A stretch of 64,000 nucleotides of DNA from Pseudomonas sp. B20(2017) (GTDB lineage: Bacteria > Pseudomonadota > Gammaproteobacteria > Pseudomonadales > Pseudomonadaceae), in contig NZ_NEJP01000010.1 of the NCBI RefSeq assembly GCF_002113125.1, positions 124,001 through 188,000 on the forward strand, written 5' to 3'. Under the pieces are notes generated by a model. That model made no database searches, was not told the DNA's origin, and worked only from the letters and a program-made list of their open reading frames with translations. Shown here in pieces: positions 1 through 7,898 of this stretch. Position numbers and translations under genes: made by a program. Within the stretch, counting starts at the first letter, position 1. Each line of letters begins with the position of its first letter.

Positions 1-2
1 TC

Positions 3-50
3 GCGCCGGCGTTGCTGGTGCAGGTGCGACGCCGGCAAGAAGAAAGCTGA
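3..50 (+). CDS. possible 3' end of a gene truncated by the window edge
   Basis: A frame open from the window edge encodes about 15 residues ending ...RRRQEES and then TGA. The basic, charged tail is plausible as the C-terminus of a membrane or cytosolic protein, but the piece is too short to identify. An inverted repeat (GCCGGCGT at 5-12, ACGCCGGC at 29-36) lies in the same stretch, so this could equally be non-coding. Confidence 0.25.
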   Translation, partial: APALLVQVRRRQEES

Positions 51-156
51 CCGCCCGGTTTCCCCGTGGCGAGGGAGTCAGTGCGCTCGCCACGTGAACT
101 ACACTTTCAGATTACCCCGCCATCAAAGGCCATCCCATGCCGCGCCGGAGGTAATC

Positions 157-606
157 ATGAACCGCGTTCCGTCTCTCTCTCTTTTCATCGCAGCCACCCT
201 CTGTGTCACCCAGGCTCACGCCGAATCCGTGGTCCCGCTCAAGGGCCAGACTTCGCAACAAATGCAGATCGATATCAACGACTGTCACGCGGTCGCATCC
301 AGTTCCACCACCTCATCGCCGCAAGTCGGTGGGCGTGTGAAAGGGGCGGCGACCGGGGCGGTTGCCGGGGCTGCCGCCGCGCAAGTGCGCGGCAATCAGC
401 GCGACGAGATTTACGACCGCGTCGACGATGACGTAAAACAGGATTACCGCCAAAACCGCGCCAAACAGACTGCCGCCGCGGGTGCGGTGGTCGGTGGTTC
501 CCGGCAGCGTCAGGACCGGCGCGAGCAGCGCCGAACCGATGCGTCGGCCAGTTCAAGTGCCTACACGGGTTGCCTGCAAGGCCGGGGTTATCAGGTCACG
601 CCTTGA
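157..606 (+). CDS. exported glycine-zipper family protein
   Basis: Small secreted protein of 149 residues. The start is set by a strong GGAGGT ribosome site just upstream and by the signal peptide that follows (MNRVPSLSLFIAATLCVTQAHA, cleavage after AHA). After it comes a glycine/alanine-rich segment (GAATGAVAGAAAAQVRG, about residues 64-80) typical of glycine-zipper envelope proteins, then a very charged Arg/Asp/Gln-rich region and a short tail with one Cys (TGCLQGRGY). The family is thought to sit in or span the outer membrane or periplasm; no biochemical role is known to me. The 3' end overlaps the convergent DUF2955 gene by 16 bases, so the two share no terminator. Confidence 0.75.
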   Translation: MNRVPSLSLFIAATLCVTQAHAESVVPLKGQTSQQMQIDINDCHAVASSSTTSSPQVGGRVKGAATGAVAGAAAAQVRGNQRDEIYDRVDDDVKQDYRQNRAKQTAAAGAVVGGSRQRQDRREQRRTDASASSSAYTGCLQGRGYQVTP

Positions 607-1616
607 GTGGCCGGGCGACGCGATTCCAGCAAATGCATCATCAGGCCGCTGTAGAGTGTCACCAGAATGAACAGGCCCATGCGCACGGCGAAGGCGGTGT
701 ACACGTCTTTGCCGGCGGCGCTGTCCTCGACCGATTGGCCGAGCAGGATGATCATCGTTATCAGGGTGTTGAGCCAGAATCCCGGCGTGAGCCCAGTGGC
801 GTGCAACCGATAGAGTTTGCGTGCCAGAACGAGGCTGAACAGCAGCATCCACAAAGCGAACATCCACAGGTGCACGAACAGACTCAGCGCACACCAGAAC
901 GCCACCGCCAGCAATCCGCCCAGCAGGGTTGAGCCGAGCAGTTCGCGCCCGGCGTGATACGTGCGGGTGGTGGTGCTCTGCTGGCCGAGGCTGACAGCTT
1001 TGAGGATGATCGGCAGATAGCTGGCCGGGTCGATCAGCACCAGCACAAAGGTCGGCATCACGATCAGCGTGGCGCGAAGTGCGATGCGCGGCACGTCTTC
1101 GGCGGGCATGGCGGGTGGTGCCGGTGGCGTGGGGCTGTTGGCGGGTTCCGGGAAAAATACGTGACTGACGCCAACCACCACGACCGCCAGCAACAGGCCT
1201 TTGATCAGCGCGCCGATGACCGCCATCGCCAGCTCGAACGAGGCGAAACCGGCGGCAGAAATCAGGGTCATGCCGATCACCATGAAGGTCATGATCAGCA
1301 CGTTTCCACCGCGCAAGCCGTACCTGAACGCGGCGAACAAACCCAGGCTGATCAGCAGCACACCGCAGACCGGGTAGTAACGCAGCAACGGCACCAGCAG
1401 CAGGCCGAAACCGGTAGTGAACGCCGCAGCCAGCGTCAACGCCAAGGCGGCTTTGAACGGCAGCGGCCGAGGCACGCTCGCCAACAGCAACACCGCCAGC
1501 ACCGGTGACAGGAAAGACAACGGTAAAGCGAGCGCATAGCTCACGGCGGTACACAGCGCTGTGCCGAAGGCCAGGCGCAAGGCCCGTTGCACCGGGACGC
1601 TGCGCTCAGTAGGCAT
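591..1616 (-). CDS. DUF2955 inner-membrane protein of a tripartite efflux system
   Basis: Integral membrane protein of 341 residues with about ten hydrophobic segments in two blocks. The blocks are separated by a Pro-rich loop (PANSPTPPAPPAMPAED, around residues 155-172). This two-block layout resembles FUSC/aromatic-acid exporters such as AaeB, and DUF2955 proteins are habitually encoded beside HlyD-type fusion proteins. It is the last gene of a three-gene operon (outer-membrane factor, fusion protein, this protein), and its start overlaps the preceding gene by 11 bases, which indicates translational coupling. The inferred role is the energised inner-membrane part of an exporter of unknown substrate. 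The domain family is clear; the transport direction and substrate are inference. Confidence 0.85.
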   Translation of the reverse strand: MPTERSVPVQRALRLAFGTALCTAVSYALALPLSFLSPVLAVLLLASVPRPLPFKAALALTLAAAFTTGFGLLLVPLLRYYPVCGVLLISLGLFAAFRYGLRGGNVLIMTFMVIGMTLISAAGFASFELAMAVIGALIKGLLLAVVVVGVSHVFFPEPANSPTPPAPPAMPAEDVPRIALRATLIVMPTFVLVLIDPASYLPIILKAVSLGQQSTTTRTYHAGRELLGSTLLGGLLAVAFWCALSLFVHLWMFALWMLLFSLVLARKLYRLHATGLTPGFWLNTLITMIILLGQSVEDSAAGKDVYTAFAVRMGLFILVTLYSGLMMHLLESRRPATQGVT

Positions 1617-2718
1617 ACGACAGCCAGCTCATCAGCCAGACAAACACCCGGCCCAGCGGGTTGAGCAGATTGCCCTCGGTCGGGAACGCCATGACCTCGG
1701 CCTGACCGCCAGCGCGTATCGCACGGCTGTCGAACAAGCGCTTTTTCGCTTCATCGCTGAATTCGATGATCACCGGAAAACGTTGCGCCGGACGCAGCCA
1801 GTCGCGGCTGTTCTGAATGGTTGGCAGGGTGCCGGGAGGAGGCGCCGAACCGACACTGACCCCGTAACCGATGCTGCGCACCCGACCCTCGAGCACTTCA
1901 CCGGGCAGCGCGTCGAGGATGATCGACACCGGCGTACCGACGTTGATTCGGCCGAGGTTGTTTTCGGTGAGGTCGGCGCTGACCCATACATCGTGGATTG
2001 CAATCAGGGTCATGACCGGGCTGCCGACCGCAGCGAACTGGCCGACGTCGGTGCGCAGGTCAGTGATCAATCCTGCCGAGCGTGCGCCGATGCGGGTGTT
2101 GGCCAGATCCAGTTCGGCCTTGGCCAGCGTGGCGGCGGCGCCGCGCAGTTTGGCGTTGGTTTCGGCATCGCTGCCGCCTTCGGTTTCCCGGGCGCGCACG
2201 ACTTCGGCGCGTGCGGCTGCGACCTGACTGACAGCCGCCTCGCGATTGGCCCGCGACACCTCCAGCAAGCGCACCGAGACCGTTCCCGGATCCTGCTTGT
2301 ACAAGCCTTCGAGCCGTTGGTTATCTTGTCGCGCCTTGAGTTCGTTGGCCTGCGCAGCCCGCAACGAAGCTTCGGCGGAGGCGATGCCAGCGGTGCTGGC
2401 ACCGACCGAACGACGGGTGTTTTCCAGATCCGCCCGGGCGCGTTCTACGGCGATTTGCAGCGGCTGCGGATCGAGTTCGAAGAGGATGTCGCCGGCCTTC
2501 ACATCCTGGTTGTTGCGCACATTGACCTTGATCACCCGGCCTGCCACTTCAGAGGCCACCGGGATCACGAACGCGCCAACCCGCGCTTGCTGCGTATAGG
2601 GCGTGAAGCGGTCGGCCAGCAGATACCAGGCCAGGCTCAATACAATCACCAGCAACACCAGACGGATGCCCTTTTTCGCCGGATCCGGGGCGGGGGCGGG
2701 AGGCGCGGCGTCAGTCAT
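1606..2718 (-). CDS. HlyD-family membrane-fusion (periplasmic adaptor) protein
   Basis: A 370-residue adaptor. It has a short cytosolic Pro/Ala tail and one N-terminal membrane anchor (IRLVLLVIVLSLAWYLLA, about residues 18-35). A biotinyl-lipoyl half (VAGRVIKVNVRNNQDVKAGD) follows, then a long alpha-helical coiled-coil hairpin (about residues 85-190, rich in Arg/Ala/Glu heptads), the second lipoyl half and a beta-barrel domain (VSADLTENNLGRINVG). This is the EmrA/AaeA/YibH architecture. It joins the inner-membrane DUF2955 partner to the outer-membrane channel encoded upstream, and it overlaps both neighbours (8 and 11 bases). Family assignment is firm; substrate unknown. Confidence 0.92.
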   Translation of the reverse strand: MTDAAPPAPAPDPAKKGIRLVLLVIVLSLAWYLLADRFTPYTQQARVGAFVIPVASEVAGRVIKVNVRNNQDVKAGDILFELDPQPLQIAVERARADLENTRRSVGASTAGIASAEASLRAAQANELKARQDNQRLEGLYKQDPGTVSVRLLEVSRANREAAVSQVAAARAEVVRARETEGGSDAETNAKLRGAAATLAKAELDLANTRIGARSAGLITDLRTDVGQFAAVGSPVMTLIAIHDVWVSADLTENNLGRINVGTPVSIILDALPGEVLEGRVRSIGYGVSVGSAPPPGTLPTIQNSRDWLRPAQRFPVIIEFSDEAKKRLFDSRAIRAGGQAEVMAFPTEGNLLNPLGRVFVWLMSWLSYAY

Positions 2719-4264
2719 GGCGGCTTACCTGCGATGGGATGGGATACGTCGGTTGTGGCGGCGGAGCAGTCAGCAAATTTCCCCAGTCAGTGCGTTGCTG
2801 CATCTGTTGCCGGGTCGGCTCGTCAATCGGTGGGGAGCTGCTCTGCCAACCACCGCCGAGGGCTTTGTACAAGGCGATCAGATTGCTCACGGCGTTGGCG
2901 CGGGTGACCAGATAGCTGTCCTGGAGTTGCAGCAGTGCCCGTTGTGCGTCGAGCACCCGCTGAAAGTCCGAATAGCCTTCGCGATATTGAGTGTTGGCCA
3001 GCGCCAACGAGCGCCGGGCCGCGGCTTCGGCCTCACCCAGAATGCGTTCCTGCTCAAGGCCCTTGCTCAAGCCGCTGGCGGCGTCATCGGCTTCGCGTGC
3101 GGCTTGGCGAACCTTGTCGCGATAGACCTCGATCAATTGCTGCAACCGCGCGTCCTGGACCCGCACGTTGTTGCGGATACGTCCGTAGTCGAAGATGTTC
3201 CAGCGCAGGCTCGGGCCGCCGATCAGGTCGAGACTGCGTGGCGTGGCACCGAGCGAGTCGGACGACCAGACGATGCTGCCGAGCAAGGTCAGCGACGGGT
3301 ACAGATCGGTTTCCGCCACGCCGACCAGCGCCGACTGCGCAGCGACATTCAGTTCCGCCGCGCGCACGTCGGGGCGGCGCAACAGCAGGTTGGCCGGCAC
3401 GTCTTGCAGTACGGCCCGGTCGACCAGTGGAATCAGCCCCTGTTGCTCGGCCAGCAACATCGAGCCACCGGGCGGCTGGCCCACCAGCACGGCCAGTGCG
3501 TTGCGAGTGCGCAGCAACTGGTCTTCGAACGCCGGAATACTGGCCAGGGTGGTCAGGTATTGGGTTTTCGCCTGTTGCAGGTCGAGTTCAGCGGTCTGGC
3601 CGCTGGTGAACAGTTGCTCGGTGATTTCGAAATTGCGTTTCTGCTGATCGGCGTTTTCCCGCGCGACCCGCAGCCGCGCTTCAGTGGTGCGCAGCAGGAA
3701 ATAGGTGTCGGCCACCTGCGCGCGCAGAAGGACAAGGGCATCTTCGTAGTTGGCCTGGGCGGCGAAATAGCTGGCGTCGGAAGACTCGATGGCGCGGCTG
3801 AAGCGGCCCCAGAAATCCAGTTCCCAGCCGACATCGAACGCCGCGCTGTGCTGCCAGAAGTGCGTGTCCTGCGGGTTGTTGCCGCCGGACTGATGACGGT
3901 CGATATACAGGCTGTCGACGCCAACCTGTTGCAGTTGCGGGAAGCGCCCGCTCTCGGCAATGCCCAATTGTGCGCGGGCTTCCAGGACCCGCAGGGCAGC
4001 CACTTTGAGACTGGCGTTATGTGCATCGGCCTCGCTGATCAGGCGATCCAGCACCGGATCGGAAAATACCTGCCACCACTGGCGCAGATCCGGATAGGCG
4101 CCGCGTTCGCTGGCCTGTTCCAGCGCCGGGCTTTGCCATTGTTTGCTCCAGGGTTCGGCAGGTGGCTGGAAATCCGGTCCCAGACGGATGCAACCGCCAA
4201 GGCTCAGCGCACCGAGCAGCAGCAGATGACCGGGTCGTCGCAGCAGGGCCGTGGTTGCAGGCAT
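2711..4264 (-). CDS. outer-membrane efflux lipoprotein, NodT/OprM family
   Basis: A 517-residue TolC-like outer-membrane factor. The N-terminus carries a lipoprotein signal ending LSLGGC, so Cys25 is the predicted acylation site. Two OEP repeats follow, each with long amphipathic helices that form the periplasmic tunnel (for example AALRVLEARAQLGIAESG and the second-half motif AELNVAAQSALVGVAETDLYPSL). The LRRPDVRAAE motif is diagnostic of NodT-type members. It is first in the operon and would supply the exit duct for the adaptor and DUF2955 protein encoded downstream. Having all three parts in one transcript argues for a dedicated pump rather than sharing a housekeeping channel. Confidence 0.93.
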   Translation of the reverse strand: MPATTALLRRPGHLLLLGALSLGGCIRLGPDFQPPAEPWSKQWQSPALEQASERGAYPDLRQWWQVFSDPVLDRLISEADAHNASLKVAALRVLEARAQLGIAESGRFPQLQQVGVDSLYIDRHQSGGNNPQDTHFWQHSAAFDVGWELDFWGRFSRAIESSDASYFAAQANYEDALVLLRAQVADTYFLLRTTEARLRVARENADQQKRNFEITEQLFTSGQTAELDLQQAKTQYLTTLASIPAFEDQLLRTRNALAVLVGQPPGGSMLLAEQQGLIPLVDRAVLQDVPANLLLRRPDVRAAELNVAAQSALVGVAETDLYPSLTLLGSIVWSSDSLGATPRSLDLIGGPSLRWNIFDYGRIRNNVRVQDARLQQLIEVYRDKVRQAAREADDAASGLSKGLEQERILGEAEAAARRSLALANTQYREGYSDFQRVLDAQRALLQLQDSYLVTRANAVSNLIALYKALGGGWQSSSPPIDEPTRQQMQQRTDWGNLLTAPPPQPTYPIPSQVSRHD

Positions 4265-4386
4265 TCTGTCTGTTCCAGATCGGAATTTTCAATGCAGCAT
4301 AGACCCCGGATTGCAGGTTGAAAGGCCAAATCACCTGCTACGCTTTTTCAGGCGAAGTTCATCGATCTGCGCCCCTGACGAAAGGT

Positions 4387-4911
4387 ATGGAATCCATGGA
4401 GACTGCTCAAAATCCGGTTGAAACGACCGGCGCCAACTGGCGCTTCAAGGTCGGCGTGGCGATCATCTGCGTGATGCTCGGTTCATGGCTTCTTGTACCG
4501 CTCGCAGCCGCCCTTGATGTGCCAGGCTCGAAAGTCGCGGCGCTGACTGGCGTGCTGTTCATCAGCAACAAGGTGCTGCTGTTGCTGGTGATCGCTGTGA
4601 TGGGCAAGGCCGGGTTTGCCGAACTCAAACGTACGATCGGCCGCTACATCTCGGGCGTGCTACCGACGCCGGTGGCCGAAGTCAGTCCGATGCGACACAA
4701 AGTCGGCGTGGTGATGTTCTGCCTGCCGCTGTTGTCGTCCTTTCTGGAACCTTATTTCGACAACTTCTTTCCGGGCGTGCGACCCAATCTCTGGCAGATG
4801 CAGGCGCTGGGCGACCTGATGTTCATCGGCAGCTTCTTTGTGCTCGGCGGCAACTTCTGGGACAAGGTGCATGCGCTGTTCGTGCGCACGGCACGGGTGG
4901 TCACGGAATAA
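4387..4911 (+). CDS. small multi-pass membrane protein (transporter-suffix-domain type)
   Basis: Predicted inner-membrane protein of 174 residues with four hydrophobic segments (VAIICVMLGSWLLVPLAAAL, VAALTGVLFISNKVLLLLVIAVMG, VGVVMFCLPLLSSFL, LGDLMFIGSFFVLGGNFW). It resembles the proteins annotated as 'transporter suffix domain' in pseudomonads, which match the tail of some transporters but stand alone. Two in-frame ATGs are possible. The second, at 4396, has better spacing from GAAAGG, so the true protein may be three residues shorter. It is divergent from the efflux operon. No function is known to me. Confidence 0.7.
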   Translation: MESMETAQNPVETTGANWRFKVGVAIICVMLGSWLLVPLAAALDVPGSKVAALTGVLFISNKVLLLLVIAVMGKAGFAELKRTIGRYISGVLPTPVAEVSPMRHKVGVVMFCLPLLSSFLEPYFDNFFPGVRPNLWQMQALGDLMFIGSFFVLGGNFWDKVHALFVRTARVVTE

Positions 4912-4931
4912 AACAAGGGGGCATTGCCCCC
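4912..4931 (-). terminator. hairpin terminator of the flavoprotein gene
   Basis: GGGGGCA at 4917-4923 and TGCCCCC at 4925-4931 form a GC-rich stem. Read on the minus strand it is followed by TTGTTTTATT, a good U-tract. It sits just past the stop codon of the minus-strand flavoprotein gene; on the plus strand the U-tract is poor. Confidence 0.65.
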
Positions 4932-4935
4932 TAAG

Positions 4936-5712
4936 TCATTTGATGTGCGCAGCGAATCCTTCGCGTTCCGGCGCAATATCGCCTCTCAAGGTCAGCGCCG
5001 GAATCTCGTAATCCCCGGCATTCTGCTGCCGGAAGGCAATCGGCCGAGTGCTCCAGAGTTCATCCAGGCGCGCGCCGAGCTGTTCGCAGGTCTGCGCAAA
5101 TCGTGCCTCATCCATCCGGCTGGTGCGGTACACCACGAACGGCGGCAGCACGTCGAAACCGGGGTAATGCAGGATCCCGTGCTGAATGGGAAACAGCAGA
5201 TCATCGATAGGGCCGTTGATGCCGCGCGGACTGTAATGCGAATCCCAGCCGCCGGTCGTGACCATCAACATCGCCCGTTTGCCTTGCATGTTGCCCTCGC
5301 CATAACGATTGCCCCAGCGAACATCGGAATGCTCACCGACGCCGTAGGCAAAACCATAGGCATAGACCCGTTCGACCCAGCCTTTGAGAATCGCCGGCAT
5401 CGAGAACCACCACAGCGGAAACTGCAGGATCAGCGTGTCGGCCCAGCGCAGTTTTTCCTGCTCGCGGGCGATGTCGGCGGATTGCCGGCCTTCGGCGTAG
5501 GCAATCTTTGAATCCAGCGAAGCGTGGAAGGGACGGCTGGGGTCGCGCTCCGGGCTGTCTTCGGCGTCGAGGGTGGTTTTCCAGTTCATCGCGTACAGGT
5601 CGGACACCTGCACGTTGTGTCCGGCGGCTTCCAGGCGCTGGACAGTGAAGTCCCTGAGCGAGCCGTTGAGCGAAGTAGGTTCAGGGTGGGCATAGACCAA
5701 AAGGACATTCAT
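4936..5712 (-). CDS. NAD(P)H:quinone oxidoreductase-like flavoprotein (NQO1/MdaB fold)
   Basis: Cytosolic flavodoxin-fold enzyme of 258 residues. The N-terminal MNVLLVYAHPEPTSLNGSL is the FMN/FAD phosphate-binding start of the NQO1 family. WADTLILQFPLWWFSMPAILKGW carries the family's PLWW(F/Y)xMP motif, and TTGG near residue 150 continues the cofactor site. Members reduce quinones or related electrophiles by two-electron transfer using NAD(P)H. The divergent LysR gene 60 bases away suggests induction by a small electrophile, as is common for this enzyme-regulator pair. The specific substrate cannot be read from the sequence. Confidence 0.88.
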   Translation of the reverse strand: MNVLLVYAHPEPTSLNGSLRDFTVQRLEAAGHNVQVSDLYAMNWKTTLDAEDSPERDPSRPFHASLDSKIAYAEGRQSADIAREQEKLRWADTLILQFPLWWFSMPAILKGWVERVYAYGFAYGVGEHSDVRWGNRYGEGNMQGKRAMLMVTTGGWDSHYSPRGINGPIDDLLFPIQHGILHYPGFDVLPPFVVYRTSRMDEARFAQTCEQLGARLDELWSTRPIAFRQQNAGDYEIPALTLRGDIAPEREGFAAHIK

Positions 5713-5772
5713 GTTGAAGCTCCGTTGTCGAATGACGGCAGGATCGACGTTGGCCGGGTATATTGGAAATGA

Positions 5773-6690
5773 ATGTCTGATATGTCTGGTATAGCCATGA
5801 ATAATTTAAGACGGCTGGATATCAACCTGCTTCTGACCCTCGATGTGCTGCTCGCCGAGCACAACGTCACGCGCGCTGCCCAGCGGCTGAACCTGTCGCA
5901 ACCGTCGGTGAGTGTGCACCTGGCCAAGTTGCGCGACATCTTCGGCGATCCGCTGTTGCTGCCCGGTCCTCGGGGCATGCGCCCGACGGCGCGGGCCGAT
6001 GAGCTTCGCGAGCCACTGCGCGAAGCCCTGGAGGCGCTGGAGCGGGCGGTGGCACCGGCCAGTGCATTTGATCCGGCACAGGCGACGCATACCTGGAAAA
6101 TTGCGGCGACCGACTATGGCGGATCGACCATCGTCTTGCCGGCCCTCGGCGGTTTGCGCGCGCAAGCGCCGGGTACGCGTCTGGCAGTCATCGACCTGGT
6201 GCCGAGACAAATGGTCAAGCAGGCGGAGCAGGGGATATTCGATCTGGCGCTGCACATCACGGAAGACGCGCCGCCGGAGTTGCGTCATCGCACGCTGTTC
6301 ACCGAACGTTACGTATTGGCCGGACGCGTCGGGCATCCGGGGCTGAGCGCCAGACCGACTCGCGAGCAATTCTGCGCGCTGGAGCACGTCATGGTGTCGC
6401 GCGAGGGCGGGGGCTTTTTCGGGGTGACCGACAAGGCGCTGGCGGATGTGGGGCTGTCGCGAAAGGTCGTGCTGTCGGTGCCGCACTTTCTGCTGGTGAT
6501 GTCAGTGCTGGCCAGCACCGATCTGGTGGCGATGCTGCCGTCACGCCTGATGCGTGACAACCCGGCACTGCAAGTAGTCGACGCACCGCTGGAGGTGCCG
6601 GGCTACGAGATGGCGATGTTCTGGGGTGAACGATCCCACCGTGATCCGGCACACAAGTGGCTTCGCGAACACTTGGCCGCATCGATCTGA
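5773..6690 (+). CDS. LysR-type transcriptional regulator, divergent from the quinone reductase
   Basis: A 305-residue regulator. A winged helix-turn-helix occupies residues 12-70 (LRRLDINLLLTLDVLLAEHNVTRAAQRLNLSQPSVS with the usual SQPSVS recognition helix). A LysR substrate domain follows, of the NodD/NahR/LinR-like subtype (DYGGSTIVLPAL). The alternative start MNNLRRLDI at 5797 is also possible, but GGAAATGA lies at suitable spacing from 5773. It most likely senses a small aromatic or quinone-like ligand and activates the divergent flavoprotein gene while repressing itself. That target is inferred from gene arrangement only. Confidence 0.9.
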   Translation: MSDMSGIAMNNLRRLDINLLLTLDVLLAEHNVTRAAQRLNLSQPSVSVHLAKLRDIFGDPLLLPGPRGMRPTARADELREPLREALEALERAVAPASAFDPAQATHTWKIAATDYGGSTIVLPALGGLRAQAPGTRLAVIDLVPRQMVKQAEQGIFDLALHITEDAPPELRHRTLFTERYVLAGRVGHPGLSARPTREQFCALEHVMVSREGGGFFGVTDKALADVGLSRKVVLSVPHFLLVMSVLASTDLVAMLPSRLMRDNPALQVVDAPLEVPGYEMAMFWGERSHRDPAHKWLREHLAASI

Positions 6691-6691
6691 A

Positions 6692-6760
6692 TCAGGCGTG
6701 GCCGAGCGCGATGGCAAACGACACGACGACCATGCAGGCGAAGGCGAAATTGAGGTTCAT
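6692..6760 (-). CDS. candidate 22-residue hydrophobic small protein
   Basis: A tiny frame begins MNLNFAFACMVVVSFAIA and ends with TGA. Almost the whole peptide is one membrane-compatible helix. An AGGAT ribosome-site-like sequence lies about 8 bases before the ATG. An even shorter upstream frame (MNTP) ends in TGA overlapping this ATG, giving an ATGA coupling arrangement. It starts about 175 bases from the divergent DeoR gene and shares an operator-rich region with it. Composition and ribosome site are the only support; there is no family I can name. Confidence 0.4.
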   Translation of the reverse strand: MNLNFAFACMVVVSFAIALGHA

Positions 6761-6801
6761 GGGGTATTCATCCTGATCTTTTTGAAAGTGGGGCCATTTT
6801 G

Positions 6802-6853
6802 AACAAGTCCCGTCAGAAGAAAAAATTCGACTTGTTGATTTCAATGATTGAAA
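6802..6853. promoter_or_regulatory. two inverted repeats in the region shared by the small protein and deoR-type gene
   Basis: AACAAGTC (6802-6809) is mirrored by GACTTGTT (6829-6836). TTTCAATGATTGAAA (6839-6853) is a perfect odd-centred palindrome. Both lie between the divergent small frame and the DeoR-family gene, where an operator would be expected. Which protein binds them is unknown; autoregulation by the DeoR protein is the simplest guess. Confidence 0.45.
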
Positions 6854-6935
6854 CCATTGATACCAGCGTTGTGTTTGGCGATCGGCTTGGCTAATCTCGC
6901 AAAACCTGCAATTACAAGCAAAAACAGGCAAAACC

Positions 6936-7721
6936 ATGCACGATCATTCCGCTGCCGAACTCCCCTCTCTGCGCCGGCAGAAAATCCTTCTGATCCTCGA
7001 ACGTGACGGCAAGGTCATGGCGTCCGAGCTGAGCCAGCACTTCGCGGTGTCCGAAGACACCATCCGCCGCGACCTCGCCGAACTGGACAACGCCGGGCTG
7101 GTGCAACGGGTGCACGGCGGGGCATTACCGCGCCCGAAGGACACGGGCAAGGATTACTTCACACGGCTGGACGAGATCGATGAGGTGAAAATCCGCCTGG
7201 CACAGATGGCCGCGCGCAAAGTACAGAACGGCCAGACCGTGATGTTCGATTCCGGCTCGACCACGTTGCAGGTGGCGCGGTCTCTGCCCAGGGACATCAG
7301 CATTACGGCGGTCACGGCGTCGCCGATGACGGCCATTGTCTTGTCCGAGTATCCGGGGATCAAAGTGATTCTGGCAGGGGGGCAGTTGAATCCGAAAACC
7401 CTGTGTGCCAGTGGTCATGAAACGCTGCGTCTGCTCCGGGGAATCAGGGCCGATCTGGCCTTCACCGGGGTGTGTGCGATTCATCCGGAAATCGGCATCA
7501 CATCGCTGCATTTCGATGAAGTGCCAGTCAAGCAAGCTTTGCTCGACAGTGCGGAGCGGGTGATTGCGGTGACCACGGCGGACAAGTTCGGTGCCGTGGA
7601 GCCGTTTGTGGTGGCGCCCTGTGACCGGCTGCATACGCTGCTCACCGAGCGGCATGTGGCGTCGGGGAGTGTCGAGGATTATCGGCGGTTGGGGATTGAG
7701 GTGGAGCAGTTGCCTGACTGA
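6936..7721 (+). CDS. DeoR/GlpR-family transcriptional regulator
   Basis: A 261-residue sugar-type repressor. The N-terminal DeoR winged helix (LRRQKILLILERDGKVMASEL, then SEDTIRRDLAELDNAGLVQRVHGGA, about residues 11-68) has the family signature intact. The C-terminal DeoRC sensor domain contains the ISOCOT-like core (MFDSGSTTLQVARSL) and the DEVPVKQALLDSAERVIAV segment that binds phosphorylated sugars or polyols in relatives. It stands alone and converges on the putrescine genes, so its target is not evident. The perfect palindrome about 85 bases upstream may be its own operator. Confidence 0.9.
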   Translation: MHDHSAAELPSLRRQKILLILERDGKVMASELSQHFAVSEDTIRRDLAELDNAGLVQRVHGGALPRPKDTGKDYFTRLDEIDEVKIRLAQMAARKVQNGQTVMFDSGSTTLQVARSLPRDISITAVTASPMTAIVLSEYPGIKVILAGGQLNPKTLCASGHETLRLLRGIRADLAFTGVCAIHPEIGITSLHFDEVPVKQALLDSAERVIAVTTADKFGAVEPFVVAPCDRLHTLLTERHVASGSVEDYRRLGIEVEQLPD

Positions 7722-7746
7722 GATTTGTAGTGAGGCTGATGTCCCC

Positions 7747-7852
7747 TTCGCTGGCAAGCCAGCTCCCACAGTGTCCAAGGCGTACTCAAAACTCAGGTAC
7801 GCCCCAAACCTTGTGGGAGCTGCGGTGCGACGATTCGACTTGCCAGCGATGA
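7747..7852. repeat. REP element pair (fluorescens type, one variant copy)
   Basis: Two inverted REP units lie in the gap between convergent genes. The left unit is TTCGCTGGCAAGCCAGCTCCCACA (7747-7770). The right unit reads TTGTGGGAGCTG and then CGGTGCGACGATTCGACTTGC (7811-7852). The right unit carries an internal segment also present in the REP pair at 62764. Confidence 0.85.
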
Positions 7853-7898
7853 GGCCAGTCGATCCAATACATAAACCGGCATGCAGTCAAATGATCGA

